A DNA stretch of 64,000 nucleotides from a bacterium (lineage in GTDB: Bacteria > UBP6 > UBA1177), in NCBI GenBank assembly GCA_017405875.1, contig JAFQZM010000040.1, positions 35,660-99,659 on the forward strand. Reading direction: 5' to 3'. The translations under genes and the position numbers were made by a program. A model generated the notes under the pieces. It was not told where the DNA came from, searched no databases, and was given only the letters and a program-made list of their open reading frames with translations. This document shows positions 1 to 8,586 of this stretch, one piece after another. Positions within the stretch are counted from its first letter, which is position 1. The number at the start of each line of letters is the position of its first letter.

Positions 1-807
1 CAGTACGGAACGAATTCGATGGATTTCTACATCAAGACAGGTGCCGACATCGTCCTTACGAATTACGTTATCCTTTCGGTTGATACGCGCCTTCCTGCAT
101 TCGATATTCCCGAGAAAAACGAAAAATTCCTTCTTACGACGACAGGCGAGGACGGCAAAGTCTGCAAGGACACCGCTTTCGGTTATCAGATCGTAGTCGA
201 AAATCACGGTCAGGAGCCGGCAGAGCTGGTAATGGTCAGCGATACTTTGAGAGATATCCAGACTTACATTCCTGGAACTTTCCAGATCGACTACACCGGA
301 ACTGGAAAATGTTTCGAGGATTATCCTGACGGCGGTGATTTCCCGCTTAAATCGGGCATTATGGTTGCTGATAAAATGGAAATCTGTCAGGATGAGTCTA
401 ACTGCGAAAGAATTCTTCTGCGTTTCCTCGTCAAAATGCCCGAAAATGCGCCGAAAAACGCTTCATTCAACAATACGGCTTTAATCTGGGATTCCAAAAC
501 AGGTGAGGAATCGGCTTACAGAACCAATCAGGGGCTGCCCGTCAGATCGACTCTGGCTGCTTCGTGCGATGCTATGGACGATGCGGCGGTAAAGGCAAAA
601 CTTTACACGAAAGAGAGCATGACCTGTGACGGCAGCAAGGAAGTTCCCGATGATCCAGAACCCTCTTCCGACAAGGACGACACAGACACTGACACTCAGC
701 CGGGAGACGAAGATTCAGGCGATACCGGAAAAGATAACGATCCCGCCGACGGCGCTGACGGCGAAGATGAAGAGGATGATGCAGGCTGCGCGTTGATATT
801 TATTTAG
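1..807 (+). CDS. Exported repeat-domain protein with acidic C-terminal tail (5' partial)
   Basis: The reading frame is open from base 1, so the true start lies upstream of the window; the first in-frame ATG at base 19 is internal and has no ribosome site. The visible part has a beta-rich domain (roughly residues 35-185) with the pattern YQIVVENHG, VSDTL and a Thr/Asn-rich strand series, which resembles the DUF11-type conserved repeat found in surface proteins. It is followed by about 60 residues very rich in Asp, Glu, Thr and Gly. The protein ends with the tail AGCALIFI, which closely matches the end of the next gene's product (SGCALTLI). An extracellular or surface location is inferred. The specific function is unknown. 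Confidence 0.75.
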   Translation, partial: QYGTNSMDFYIKTGADIVLTNYVILSVDTRLPAFDIPEKNEKFLLTTTGEDGKVCKDTAFGYQIVVENHGQEPAELVMVSDTLRDIQTYIPGTFQIDYTGTGKCFEDYPDGGDFPLKSGIMVADKMEICQDESNCERILLRFLVKMPENAPKNASFNNTALIWDSKTGEESAYRTNQGLPVRSTLAASCDAMDDAAVKAKLYTKESMTCDGSKEVPDDPEPSSDKDDTDTDTQPGDEDSGDTGKDNDPADGADGEDEEDDAGCALIFI

Positions 808-834
808 GCTGCAAACTTTTTAAGGAGTTGATAA

Positions 835-2781
835 ATGAAAAAAATCGCATTGTTTTTGGTTGTTTTGCTTCCGTTTTTTATGTTTGCCGAAACTCTTTAC
901 TACTATTCAAACGGCAAAAAAATCCCTCTTTCCGAGACTTCCGGTTACACTTTTGTTCATGATGTAACTACTAAATCGGTTGACACTTTTGCAAAAAGTT
1001 TGAACTTCACACTCAGGCATGAAAATATTTATCTTTTCAACAAATTAAGCTCGAAAAATCTTAAAGAGCTTGAAAAAAGCGGAAAAATTCTGCCTGCGTA
1101 CAAAAGAAACGGCAAAGAAAAGGTTTTCGCAAGCGGCAGAATTTTCGTTAAACTTCCGGAACTTGGTGCTAAAGCTGCCGAAAAATGGTGCAAGAACAAC
1201 GGCTTGCGTCTTATCAAAACATTTAAATATGCACCTGGCTGGTATCTTGCTGAAACAAGCGAAAATCCGGTAAAAAAATCGGTCGAACTTGTTGAAAAGA
1301 AGATCGCGGCTCAGGCTGAACCGAGCTTTTTCGTAAAATTCGAAGAGAGGACGTACATTCCGAACGATCCGCTTTTTGCAAATCAGTGGCATCTTTACAA
1401 CGACGGCACCAATCCGAATGTTTCCGGTTCTGACAGCACGCATGTCGCAGAAGCCTGGGATGTCCTGCGCACAATCAAAGGCGAACTCGGCGGTTCGACC
1501 GTAAAACTGGCGATAATCGACGACGGCTTTGACAGCACTCACGAAGATTTTCAGGGCCGTTTTCTTCCCGGACACGATTTCGCAGACGGAGACGACTTTC
1601 CTGATCCCAACCAGAGCGGCATGAATCCTGATCAGCACGGAACATCTGTCGCAGGAGTCGCAGGCGGTGCTACCGACAACGGAATCGGCATCGCCGGTGC
1701 GTGCCCGAACTGCCAGCTTATTCCGATAAGAATGAACATGAGTACATATTCGCTTGATTCATCTGCGATCGAATGCTTTGAATGGGCGGCGAATGCAGGT
1801 GCCGACATAATTTCAAACAGCTGGGGCCCGGCTGACGGAACAGGCCAGACAGTCAACATGAACCAGACTTTGCAGGACCTCGTCCTGAATATTACTACAA
1901 CCGGTAGAAAAGGTTTGGGAACGATCATTCTTTTTGCTGCCGGAAACGGCGGTGAAAGCATCGAAACCGACGGTTATGCAAGCAACCCCAATGTTTTTGC
2001 GATCGGCGCAAGCAATGCTGCCGGAATGAAGGCGTCTTATTCCGATTTCGGCAACTCGCTCGACTTTATGGCGTCAAGCTGCGATCAGGATATGAACGGC
2101 GGTGACGCATGGGCCGGCGGCGGCGTTATTGACGGAATCTGGACGACTGACAACATGGGTTCAGGCGGTTACAACGCCGGTAACGAGAATGACGGCGATG
2201 CGTTGGGAAACTACACGAACAGTTTCGGCGGAACCTCGTCGGCTTGTCCGCTTGCAGCCGGAATCACGGGACTTGTTCTTTTTGCAAATCCGAGTCTGAC
2301 CAAAGATCAGGTTTATGAAATTTACAAGGAAACTTCCGACAAAATAGGTGCCGACAATTATGACGGAAACGGTTTCAGCATGAATTACGGTTACGGCAGA
2401 ATCAACGCATGCAAGGCTGTTAAAAAAGCTCTTGAAATGGCGGGAACCGATGTTTCTTCCGTTGAATGCGGCGGTCCTGTCAACCAGTCCGATCCCGGCA
2501 ACCCTGATCCCGGCAACCCCGGTACGCCGACCGATCCGACTGATTCCCTTTGCGGAAACGGAAATGTCGATGCTAACGAAATCTGCGACGGAAACACGGT
2601 GCCCTGCGATCAGCTTGCCGGAGCTCCTAAAAACGGAACCGCAAAATGTGCCCCTGACTGCATGAGCTGGGATAAATCGGATTGCAGCGACGAAGAAGAG
2701 GAATCTCAGGCAAACGAACCGGAAGGAAACGGACCTGTTATCAGGGACGACGATTCAGGCTGTGCTCTCACGCTGATTTAA
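835..2781 (+). CDS. Subtilisin-family (S8) serine protease, exported, with Cys-rich module and GCAL tail
   Basis: A strong AAGGAG ribosome site precedes this ATG. The N-terminus is a signal peptide ending near FMFAE, followed by a propeptide-like region to about residue 180. The S8 catalytic domain shows Asp229 (AIIDDG), His268 (QHGTSVAG), oxyanion Asn371 (AAGNGG) and nucleophile Ser468 (GGTSSACP), so the enzyme looks intact. After the protease come a Pro/Gly/Asp repeat linker and a Cys-rich segment beginning CGNGNVDANEICDGN, similar to the myxobacterial Cys-rich repeat. The C-terminus is DDDSGCALTLI. It probably degrades protein outside the cell or matures surface proteins. The shared tail links it to the preceding gene, 27 bases upstream. 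Confidence 0.93.
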   Translation: MKKIALFLVVLLPFFMFAETLYYYSNGKKIPLSETSGYTFVHDVTTKSVDTFAKSLNFTLRHENIYLFNKLSSKNLKELEKSGKILPAYKRNGKEKVFASGRIFVKLPELGAKAAEKWCKNNGLRLIKTFKYAPGWYLAETSENPVKKSVELVEKKIAAQAEPSFFVKFEERTYIPNDPLFANQWHLYNDGTNPNVSGSDSTHVAEAWDVLRTIKGELGGSTVKLAIIDDGFDSTHEDFQGRFLPGHDFADGDDFPDPNQSGMNPDQHGTSVAGVAGGATDNGIGIAGACPNCQLIPIRMNMSTYSLDSSAIECFEWAANAGADIISNSWGPADGTGQTVNMNQTLQDLVLNITTTGRKGLGTIILFAAGNGGESIETDGYASNPNVFAIGASNAAGMKASYSDFGNSLDFMASSCDQDMNGGDAWAGGGVIDGIWTTDNMGSGGYNAGNENDGDALGNYTNSFGGTSSACPLAAGITGLVLFANPSLTKDQVYEIYKETSDKIGADNYDGNGFSMNYGYGRINACKAVKKALEMAGTDVSSVECGGPVNQSDPGNPDPGNPGTPTDPTDSLCGNGNVDANEICDGNTVPCDQLAGAPKNGTAKCAPDCMSWDKSDCSDEEEESQANEPEGNGPVIRDDDSGCALTLI

Positions 2782-2784
2782 CCG

Positions 2785-3585
2785 ATGTTTCGCAAGTTTC
2801 CGGCATTTTTCAGACTTTACCGCGCAGATGTTTTTCTGCTTTCGTTTCTCGCATTTTTTGCGGGAAGACTGCTCGGGAAAGATGAATTTTCATGGTTTTT
2901 TGCGGTGCAGTCGCTTTTTGTCGCGCTTTTCCCGTATAATTTCGTCTACACGCTCAATTCAATAACCGATGTCGTTGAAGATTCGGCAAACAAGCCGTGG
3001 CGTCCTTTGCCAAGCGGAGTCATATCAAGGTGGGACGCGGTTTTATGGCTGATTTTCCTCACTTTCGGCACGATTTTAGGCTCTGTCGTACTTTTTGAAG
3101 GTTTGGAAAAGTTTCTCGTTTTTTTAATTCTGTTTTTCGGAGTTGCCTATTCGCTGCCTCCTTTGACACTTAAAAAACGGGGGATTGCTGCGTGCTTCGT
3201 AACCGGAGTCGGTATCGCTTATCCGATGATTGTTGCGGGTGGAAAGAGTTGTCTGCCGTGTTCTCTGAGTCTGCTGCTCCACGTTTTGGGCGTTACGGCT
3301 TTGAAAGATCTTTCCGATGCTGAAGGTGATGCGCTTGCCGGAAGGAAAAACAGCACGGATCTTAAAAAGACTTGTGCGGTATCAGCGGTTTTCATGCTGC
3401 TTTCGGCAGCCGGATTCCTTTTAAGTCCTCAGAAAATCGCGGTGATCCTGCCGCTCTCATCTCTGGTCCTTCTTTTTTGGAATTTCTTCTTTGCAAAAAA
3501 GGATTTCAAAGAAAAAATCTACGCCAGAATCATTCTTGTTACCGGAATTACTGCGGTCGCGGCTGTTGCAATGCTGAAAATTTGA
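2785..3585 (+). CDS. UbiA-superfamily prenyltransferase-like membrane protein
   Basis: The product is a polytopic membrane protein with two Asp-rich motifs typical of UbiA prenyltransferases. The first, at residues 58-78, has the Asn-x-x-x-Asp pattern followed by NKPWRPLPSG. The second, around residues 175-182, reads KDLSDAEGD. In this family the motifs bind magnesium and the prenyl diphosphate donor, and the enzyme transfers the prenyl group to an aromatic or other acceptor. Length (266 aa) fits. The start lies 3 bases after the protease stop, which suggests co-transcription. The acceptor (quinone, heme, lipid or other) cannot be told from the sequence, and no quinone-biosynthesis neighbours are present. 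Confidence 0.85.
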   Translation: MFRKFPAFFRLYRADVFLLSFLAFFAGRLLGKDEFSWFFAVQSLFVALFPYNFVYTLNSITDVVEDSANKPWRPLPSGVISRWDAVLWLIFLTFGTILGSVVLFEGLEKFLVFLILFFGVAYSLPPLTLKKRGIAACFVTGVGIAYPMIVAGGKSCLPCSLSLLLHVLGVTALKDLSDAEGDALAGRKNSTDLKKTCAVSAVFMLLSAAGFLLSPQKIAVILPLSSLVLLFWNFFFAKKDFKEKIYARIILVTGITAVAAVAMLKI

Positions 3586-3592
3586 GTATAAT
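3566..3592 (+). promoter_or_regulatory. Predicted promoter of the vWA lipoprotein gene
   Basis: TTGCAA (3566-3571) and TATAAT (3587-3592) are separated by 15 bases, slightly short for a sigma70 promoter. The perfect -10 box lies 27 bases before the ATG at 3619, at the end of the upstream gene. The -10 is convincing; the -35 is not certain. Confidence 0.5.
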
Positions 3593-3618
3593 ACTTAGGT
3601 TTTTTTGACGGAGGCTCC

Positions 3619-5607
3619 ATGAAAATAAAAATTCTGATTATTCTTGCGGCTCTGCTTTTTGCTGCCGCCTGCGGTTCAGAAAATGATGATCCGTACGGTG
3701 AATACGGCGGTGACAGTGACAGGACTCATTCCGATGATGATTCGGTTCTGCCTGACACAACCATATCGGATAATGATGCGACAGATACTGAACCTGATGA
3801 CGATCCTTTAGATCCTGAATGGGCTGAAAGGGATGACGACGGTGACGGAATTACCAACGGAATCGAAGGAAAAGACGATGAGGATAATGACGGTGTTCCC
3901 AACTATCTTGACGATGACAGCGACAACGACGGAATTCCCGATTCGGTAGAAGCTCCGCGCGGTGTTCCGGTCGATGACGACAACGACGGAATTCCGAATT
4001 TCCTTGACTATGACAGTGACGGCGACGGTATTCCTGATGTGTCGGAAGGAACAGGTGACTCTGACGGTGACGGAATGCCGAATTACCGTGACGATGACAG
4101 CGACGGTGACGGTATCTTGGATTCTGACGAGTGTTTTTCCGTTCCGTGTATAGACAGTGACGGAGACGGTAAGCCCGATTATCTTGATACTGACAGCGAC
4201 GGAGACGGAATTCCCGATGTTTACGAGGGGATGAAAGATATCGACAAAGACGGGCTTCCCAATTTCGTAGACGATGACAGCGATGGCGACGGAATTCCTG
4301 ATTCGGTTGAAAACGAGGCCGGAACTGCGACTCCGATTGACAGTGACGGCGACGGTATCCCCGATTTTCTTGATTTCGACAGCGACGGTGACGGTCTTTC
4401 TGACAAAATCGAATCTGAAATCGGTACTGACCCGAGACTCGCTGACTCTGACGGCGACGGATTTGACGACAACAGCGAATTTATTCTGGGAAGCGATCCC
4501 AATGATTCTGCAAGCGTCATTTCGGAAGATACTTTTTATGTTATTCTGCCTTATAACGGCGAACCTGTAGTCCAGCATCTTAATTTCAGCACCGATATTC
4601 AGAAAGTCGATGTTCTCATCATGGTTGACCTTTCAGGTTCAATGATGGATGAACATGCAAATCTGAAAAACGGAATAAAAAACACCATTATTGACGGAGT
4701 CCGCAACGAGATCCCCGATTCGGCTTTCGGTCTTGTCAAATTCGGAACCCTCCAGGATGATCCTTATATTCTTGCTCAGCCGATGACGACTGATTCTGAT
4801 GCTGTAAAAAGCGCGGTTGACGGAATAACCGATTGCAACGGATCTGACGAATACCACACCCACGCACTCTGGGAGGCTGCTTGCGGCGAAGGGGATTATG
4901 AAGACATCAAGACGAGCAATATGTTCGGAACATGCACTGCTACCACACAACATTCTGACTTTACCGTTGCGCCGGTTAACTGTTCGGGACAGCTGGGAAG
5001 CATCGGCGGCGCCTGCTTCAGGGACGAAGCTCTGCCTATTTTCATAATGGCGAGCGACGAGGGTTTTACGGATGACGATTTCTGCGGCTGGAAAGATGGC
5101 TCGAGAAAGAATAGAGACATGGCTATCGAGAAGATGAATGCGATAAACGCAAAGTTTATCGGTCTTGACTCGGGCAGTTCGATGAGTGATTTCAACTATA
5201 TTTCTGACGGAACGGGCTCCAACAACGGAGCAGGAACACGCTTCAACTTCTCTGTCAATGCCGACGGAACAGGATTTTCCAACGCGATTGTTGATGCCGT
5301 TATCGCCCTTACGAACAACATTCAGATAGATATCACGACAAAAGTAAAGCATGTTCCGAATGAATTCGGACTAGAGGATACGACGAAGTTCGTCAAGTCG
5401 ATAAGTCCTGAAATTTTCCCTGATGTAAAACCCGGTCAGGAAGTTACTTTTGATGTAACGTTTGAAAATAATTTCTATCAGAACGAATCTTACGAATCGA
5501 AGGTTTTCACCGCATCGATAAGCGTTTTAGGCGACGGCGCGTTCCTCGATATGAGAGATGTCGTCATTGTTGTTCCGGGTCGTGATTACGCCGGTCAGAA
5601 CGAATAG
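3619..5607 (+). CDS. Lipoprotein with calcium-type Asp-rich repeats and a von Willebrand A domain
   Basis: A GGAGG site precedes the ATG. The signal peptide ends in a lipobox (FAAAC, Cys19), followed by an acidic linker. Residues about 70-295 hold roughly ten copies of a DSDGDGIPD-like unit, the pattern of thrombospondin type 3 repeats that bind calcium. A vWA domain follows, with the MIDAS start DLSGSM (Asp337, Ser339, Ser341), which normally coordinates a metal ion for ligand binding. The remaining C-terminal part has several cysteines and a beta-rich end. A calcium-stiffened surface adhesin is the most likely role. The repeats also create long spurious open frames on the other strand, which I ignore. 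Confidence 0.9.
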   Translation: MKIKILIILAALLFAAACGSENDDPYGEYGGDSDRTHSDDDSVLPDTTISDNDATDTEPDDDPLDPEWAERDDDGDGITNGIEGKDDEDNDGVPNYLDDDSDNDGIPDSVEAPRGVPVDDDNDGIPNFLDYDSDGDGIPDVSEGTGDSDGDGMPNYRDDDSDGDGILDSDECFSVPCIDSDGDGKPDYLDTDSDGDGIPDVYEGMKDIDKDGLPNFVDDDSDGDGIPDSVENEAGTATPIDSDGDGIPDFLDFDSDGDGLSDKIESEIGTDPRLADSDGDGFDDNSEFILGSDPNDSASVISEDTFYVILPYNGEPVVQHLNFSTDIQKVDVLIMVDLSGSMMDEHANLKNGIKNTIIDGVRNEIPDSAFGLVKFGTLQDDPYILAQPMTTDSDAVKSAVDGITDCNGSDEYHTHALWEAACGEGDYEDIKTSNMFGTCTATTQHSDFTVAPVNCSGQLGSIGGACFRDEALPIFIMASDEGFTDDDFCGWKDGSRKNRDMAIEKMNAINAKFIGLDSGSSMSDFNYISDGTGSNNGAGTRFNFSVNADGTGFSNAIVDAVIALTNNIQIDITTKVKHVPNEFGLEDTTKFVKSISPEIFPDVKPGQEVTFDVTFENNFYQNESYESKVFTASISVLGDGAFLDMRDVVIVVPGRDYAGQNE

Positions 5608-5718
5608 TTTTGCCTGATCTAAGATAAATTATTCAAAAAATTTGTTTTTGTGAAAAATCTAAAATTCAAAGCATAATTCTGTATTTGGTATAATTTTTAT
5701 TTTTAATTTGAAAAATTA

Positions 5719-5746
5719 TTGACTTTTATAAAAAATAAAATATTTA
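5719..5746 (+). promoter_or_regulatory. Predicted promoter in an AT-rich gap
   Basis: TTGACT (5719-5724) and TATTTA (5741-5746) are spaced by 16 bases inside a very AT-rich stretch (5608-5847) that otherwise looks non-coding. A second TATAAT lies at 5689-5694. These elements would drive the genes starting near 5848. Confidence 0.45.
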
Positions 5747-5847
5747 TTTGCTTGTTATTTTGCTTTTTGTTTAGAATTTGTGAATTGGTTACGGGAATTG
5801 AGCTGATAGGATTTTTGATTGGTTTTAATGTAATGTTAGAAGGCGAG

Positions 5848-6168
5848 ATGCGCATAACGCGGGAAGCAGGCACATTCCACTACGGCTGGTTCTGCAACCT
5901 GGCTATTGATTTCAACAAATCGAAGGAGAGTCCGAAAAAGACGGCTTTCTTTATTCCGGAATTCAGCAGCGCAGTGCTTTCTGCGAGCGAGATCGGTGAA
6001 ATAAGAAATCAGATAAACTATATGCTTGAGGCGGAGGACGATGCCGATGAAGAGTTTTTCAACGAATTTAGTGATCCTTTCGCGGTTGAGACGGGCGATC
6101 CGTTCGTTGTCGGCGCAGACCCTTTTGAAGTCGATTACGGCGATCCTTTTGTTGTTTCTGACGAGTGA
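5848..6168 (+). CDS. Small acidic protein with repeated DPF motifs (uncertain)
   Basis: The frame is open from the AT-rich region upstream, but the base composition becomes gene-like only near this ATG, which has GAAGG a few bases before it; an ATG at 5833 is the alternative. The product is about 106 aa and has no recognisable domain. Its last 45 residues are acidic and carry four DPF motifs (DPFAV, DPFVV, DPFEV, DPFVV). The end overlaps the start of the next gene by about 44 bases in another frame. It may be a real small protein or the remnant of a longer one; I do not recognise a function. Confidence 0.4.
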   Translation: MRITREAGTFHYGWFCNLAIDFNKSKESPKKTAFFIPEFSSAVLSASEIGEIRNQINYMLEAEDDADEEFFNEFSDPFAVETGDPFVVGADPFEVDYGDPFVVSDE

Positions 6169-6793
6169 GATTTTTTGTGCCGAAGTTTCTCCGCTCGAAG
6201 CTTTGGCCGCTTTTCTGAAAGGATATGACGTGACGAGTGAATCGCTTGAAAACGATTACAGCTGCATCACTCTTGACGAAATGATCGAACATGCTTTGCG
6301 CAATGTTGCAGATCTTGAAAAAGCGGTCGTTTCTGCGCGTAAAAATACACGTGTTGCAGGGCTTCTGCCTGAAATAAGTTTCTGGGGAAAATATAAAAGC
6401 GACGAAAAACTGTATCTCTATCAGCGCAACAACATTGCGGTAGGCAAAGACTATATCACGGTAGGTCCAGACGACAACAACACAACTTACGGAGACCTTA
6501 AATCATACGAAGTCGGCGGAAAAATCAGTTTTGACCTGAAAAAACTGCTTTATAACCCCGATACGATAAGGTTCGGCGAGCAGGAACACAAACTTTACCT
6601 CATGCGGATCGAAATGATCGAGCGGCTGAGCAGTGTCTACTATTTTTCGGCAATGATGAAGGCGGCAGAAAGTCTGGGAATTAAAATTCCGGAAGAGCAG
6701 ATGATAGTTTTCAGAATAATAGATAAGAAAAACAACGGATGGCTCAGGTCTTATGCGGGTTTTGACCTTTATTCCTGCGGTAAAAAACAATGA
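6125..6793 (+). CDS. Exported protein resembling the N-terminal part of TolC-like outer membrane proteins
   Basis: The frame is open from an ATG at 6026, but a TTG at 6125 gives a convincing signal peptide (MKSITAILLLFLTSEIFCAE), so I take that start although no clear ribosome site is seen. After export, residues about 35-75 form a helix with the pattern ITLDEMIEHAL...ARKNTRVAGLLPEIS, reminiscent of the start of TolC-type efflux proteins. A long beta-like region follows. At 222 aa it is about half the length of a TolC monomer, so the assignment is weak. Its stop overlaps the next start (ATGA), showing translational coupling to the lamin-tail lipoprotein. Confidence 0.55.
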   Translation: MKSITAILLLFLTSEIFCAEVSPLEALAAFLKGYDVTSESLENDYSCITLDEMIEHALRNVADLEKAVVSARKNTRVAGLLPEISFWGKYKSDEKLYLYQRNNIAVGKDYITVGPDDNNTTYGDLKSYEVGGKISFDLKKLLYNPDTIRFGEQEHKLYLMRIEMIERLSSVYYFSAMMKAAESLGIKIPEEQMIVFRIIDKKNNGWLRSYAGFDLYSCGKKQ

Positions 6794-8163
6794 GAAAAGT
6801 GCTTTTTACGGTAATTTCTGCAGTTTTCTGCATCTCCTGCGGCCTGGATGCCCCGGAACCTAATGTTTATGCACCTTTCAGGTGTGTTGAAGAACCTGAA
6901 AACAGGGTTTATTACCCCGAAGAAAAGCTGGTTTTCAAGTTCAATTCCGATGTGAATCCAAATTCAGTTGCGTCCGGCTTTTCGGTTTCATCTGAAAATG
7001 TGGGAAAGCTCGAATCCATCGTGGTTTCAGGCGATACGGTGACTGTTCTGCCGCCTCTTCCGGCAGAGGACAATATTTTCATAACGATGACTTCAGCCCT
7101 GAAATCGTCAGACAACAGACCTCTTATGACGGGAGAGCAGTTTTCTGAAAATAAGGAGATCAGGGAACTTCTGTATGAAACAGGCAAAAAACTGCCTGAA
7201 GTTGCCGAAATCATTCCCGACGATTCAAGGAGCATGACCGCCGCAGTCCGTTTTGACAGCGCGGTCGAGATAAAGTTTTCCGATATCGAACCGAAGCCTG
7301 AAGATATGATGAAACTTGATGAGTGGTATGTTTTTCTTTTTTCGAAAACTGTTGATTCATTCACTGTTAAAAAGGCAAAGTCGGCAGAGCGCGACTACGA
7401 ACTTGAAAACGTGAAGATAGAACTTCCTTCAAACGAGCCTGAAAAATCGGAGGTTTCATTCGATTCAAGTGTTACCGATACGACTTTCAGTCTTTCAGTC
7501 ACAGGAGATTCGGTGATCGCTCTCGCACTTGAAAACAGCTATTTTATATGCCGCAAAGGGTGCACTGCCGTTCTTGACGGGCTTGAAGCCGAAAAAAATT
7601 ATGAAGTGAATGCCGAAGTGTGGACGAAAACCGGCAAAGTGAATCGGAGTTTTGCAGTTGAAACCGATGAAGCCTCTCCGCACATAATGATTTCCGAAAT
7701 CATGCACACACCCTCTCTTGAGCCGCAGAAAAGCTGGGAATTCGTCGAAATTTACAACTACAGCGCGATGGATTTCGATCTTTCAAACTGCTTTATAGAC
7801 GACAAAAACGACGGAAAAGGCGTTGATCCGCTGAGTGCGAAAAATGAAGGATCGGATCTTATTCTTAGGTCCGGAGAAGTCGCCGTTGTAACCGGAAACG
7901 AAGCTGCTTTCGGTGATATTCTGCCGCCTTCAGCGCTTTGGCTCATAGTTGACGACACGACCATCGCCGATTCAGGTCTTACCGGCAATGAATCGGTGCA
8001 GATTCTGTGTGACATTGACGGCGTGAGAACTATTGTTGCAGAAGCAGATCCGGGCAGTTTCAAAACCGATAAGGGCTTTTCGTTTACTGCCGATGCACAC
8101 GGAAAAAAATGTCAGTCTGAAGTTGAAAACGGAACGCCGGGAGTTTATGAAGAGTGCAGATGA
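6790..8163 (+). CDS. Lipoprotein with Ig-like and lamin-tail domains
   Basis: This gene overlaps the previous stop by 4 bases. The N-terminus is a signal peptide with a lipobox-like end (FCISC). Residues about 30-115 resemble a bacterial Ig-like (Big_5) domain: PEEKLVFKFNSDVNPNSV followed by alternating strands. The C-terminal part, from about residue 300, has the lamin-tail pattern: ISEIMHTP, WEFVEIYN, DFDLSNCFIDD and LRSGEVAVVTG. In bacteria lamin-tail domains occur in secreted nucleases and surface proteins and are thought to mediate binding; no nuclease motif is present here. Surface display is inferred from the lipobox. Confidence 0.85.
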   Translation: MRKVLFTVISAVFCISCGLDAPEPNVYAPFRCVEEPENRVYYPEEKLVFKFNSDVNPNSVASGFSVSSENVGKLESIVVSGDTVTVLPPLPAEDNIFITMTSALKSSDNRPLMTGEQFSENKEIRELLYETGKKLPEVAEIIPDDSRSMTAAVRFDSAVEIKFSDIEPKPEDMMKLDEWYVFLFSKTVDSFTVKKAKSAERDYELENVKIELPSNEPEKSEVSFDSSVTDTTFSLSVTGDSVIALALENSYFICRKGCTAVLDGLEAEKNYEVNAEVWTKTGKVNRSFAVETDEASPHIMISEIMHTPSLEPQKSWEFVEIYNYSAMDFDLSNCFIDDKNDGKGVDPLSAKNEGSDLILRSGEVAVVTGNEAAFGDILPPSALWLIVDDTTIADSGLTGNESVQILCDIDGVRTIVAEADPGSFKTDKGFSFTADAHGKKCQSEVENGTPGVYEECR

Positions 8164-8181
8164 TTTTGAAGGAGATTTATT

Positions 8182-8586
8182 TCAGTTGTTATACTCGTAA
8201 CCCGAAGTGATGTCGTCTTCGGTATTTTCCAAGGTGTCGGGACCGCAGCTTTTTACGATGAACCCCTCCTTTGAAAGTCCCGGAACCTGGTCAACTTCGC
8301 GGACTTCGTAGAATTTGTCCCAATAGTCTTTTGCCGAATCTCTTCCAGGAACATCGGCTTTCATGTTTGCGCGGATGTATTTCGCCCAGTCTTCGCTGCT
8401 TTGGTCGGGAATCCTGCCGTCAACTATGGTGTTGCCGTAGATCTGGTGGGCGATCGAATTGACTTCGTGCTGTGTCAGCGTGATTTTTACGATATTCATA
8501 AAGTACTCAATCTGTTCTCCGCCTATTCCGGTGAATTTTCCAAGAATGAATATTGTGGCGCATACGCCTATCATTTTCGCGAACAT
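8182..8586 (-). CDS. GspG-like (major pseudopilin) C-terminal domain protein
   Basis: The start is set by GGAGG ten bases before the ATG; it lies inside the end of the upstream cyclic-nucleotide-binding gene (16-base overlap). The N-terminus has a short hydrophobic stretch followed by a helix. The C-terminal half has YWDKFYEV, FIVKSCGPD and TEDDITSG, which match the end of type II secretion major pseudopilins, where the GPD..GT.DDI segment binds calcium. The usual prepilin-peptidase site (G-F-T-L-I/L-E) is missing, so it is not a standard pilin. It may be a membrane-anchored relative with a structural role. Confidence 0.6.
   Translation of the reverse strand: MFAKMIGVCATIFILGKFTGIGGEQIEYFMNIVKITLTQHEVNSIAHQIYGNTIVDGRIPDQSSEDWAKYIRANMKADVPGRDSAKDYWDKFYEVREVDQVPGLSKEGFIVKSCGPDTLENTEDDITSGYEYNN

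Noticed and set aside
3808..4578. Long open frames on both strands inside the vWA lipoprotein gene
   Set aside because: They arise from the regular GAY-GGN repeat code of the Asp-rich repeats and have no ribosome site or recognisable protein.
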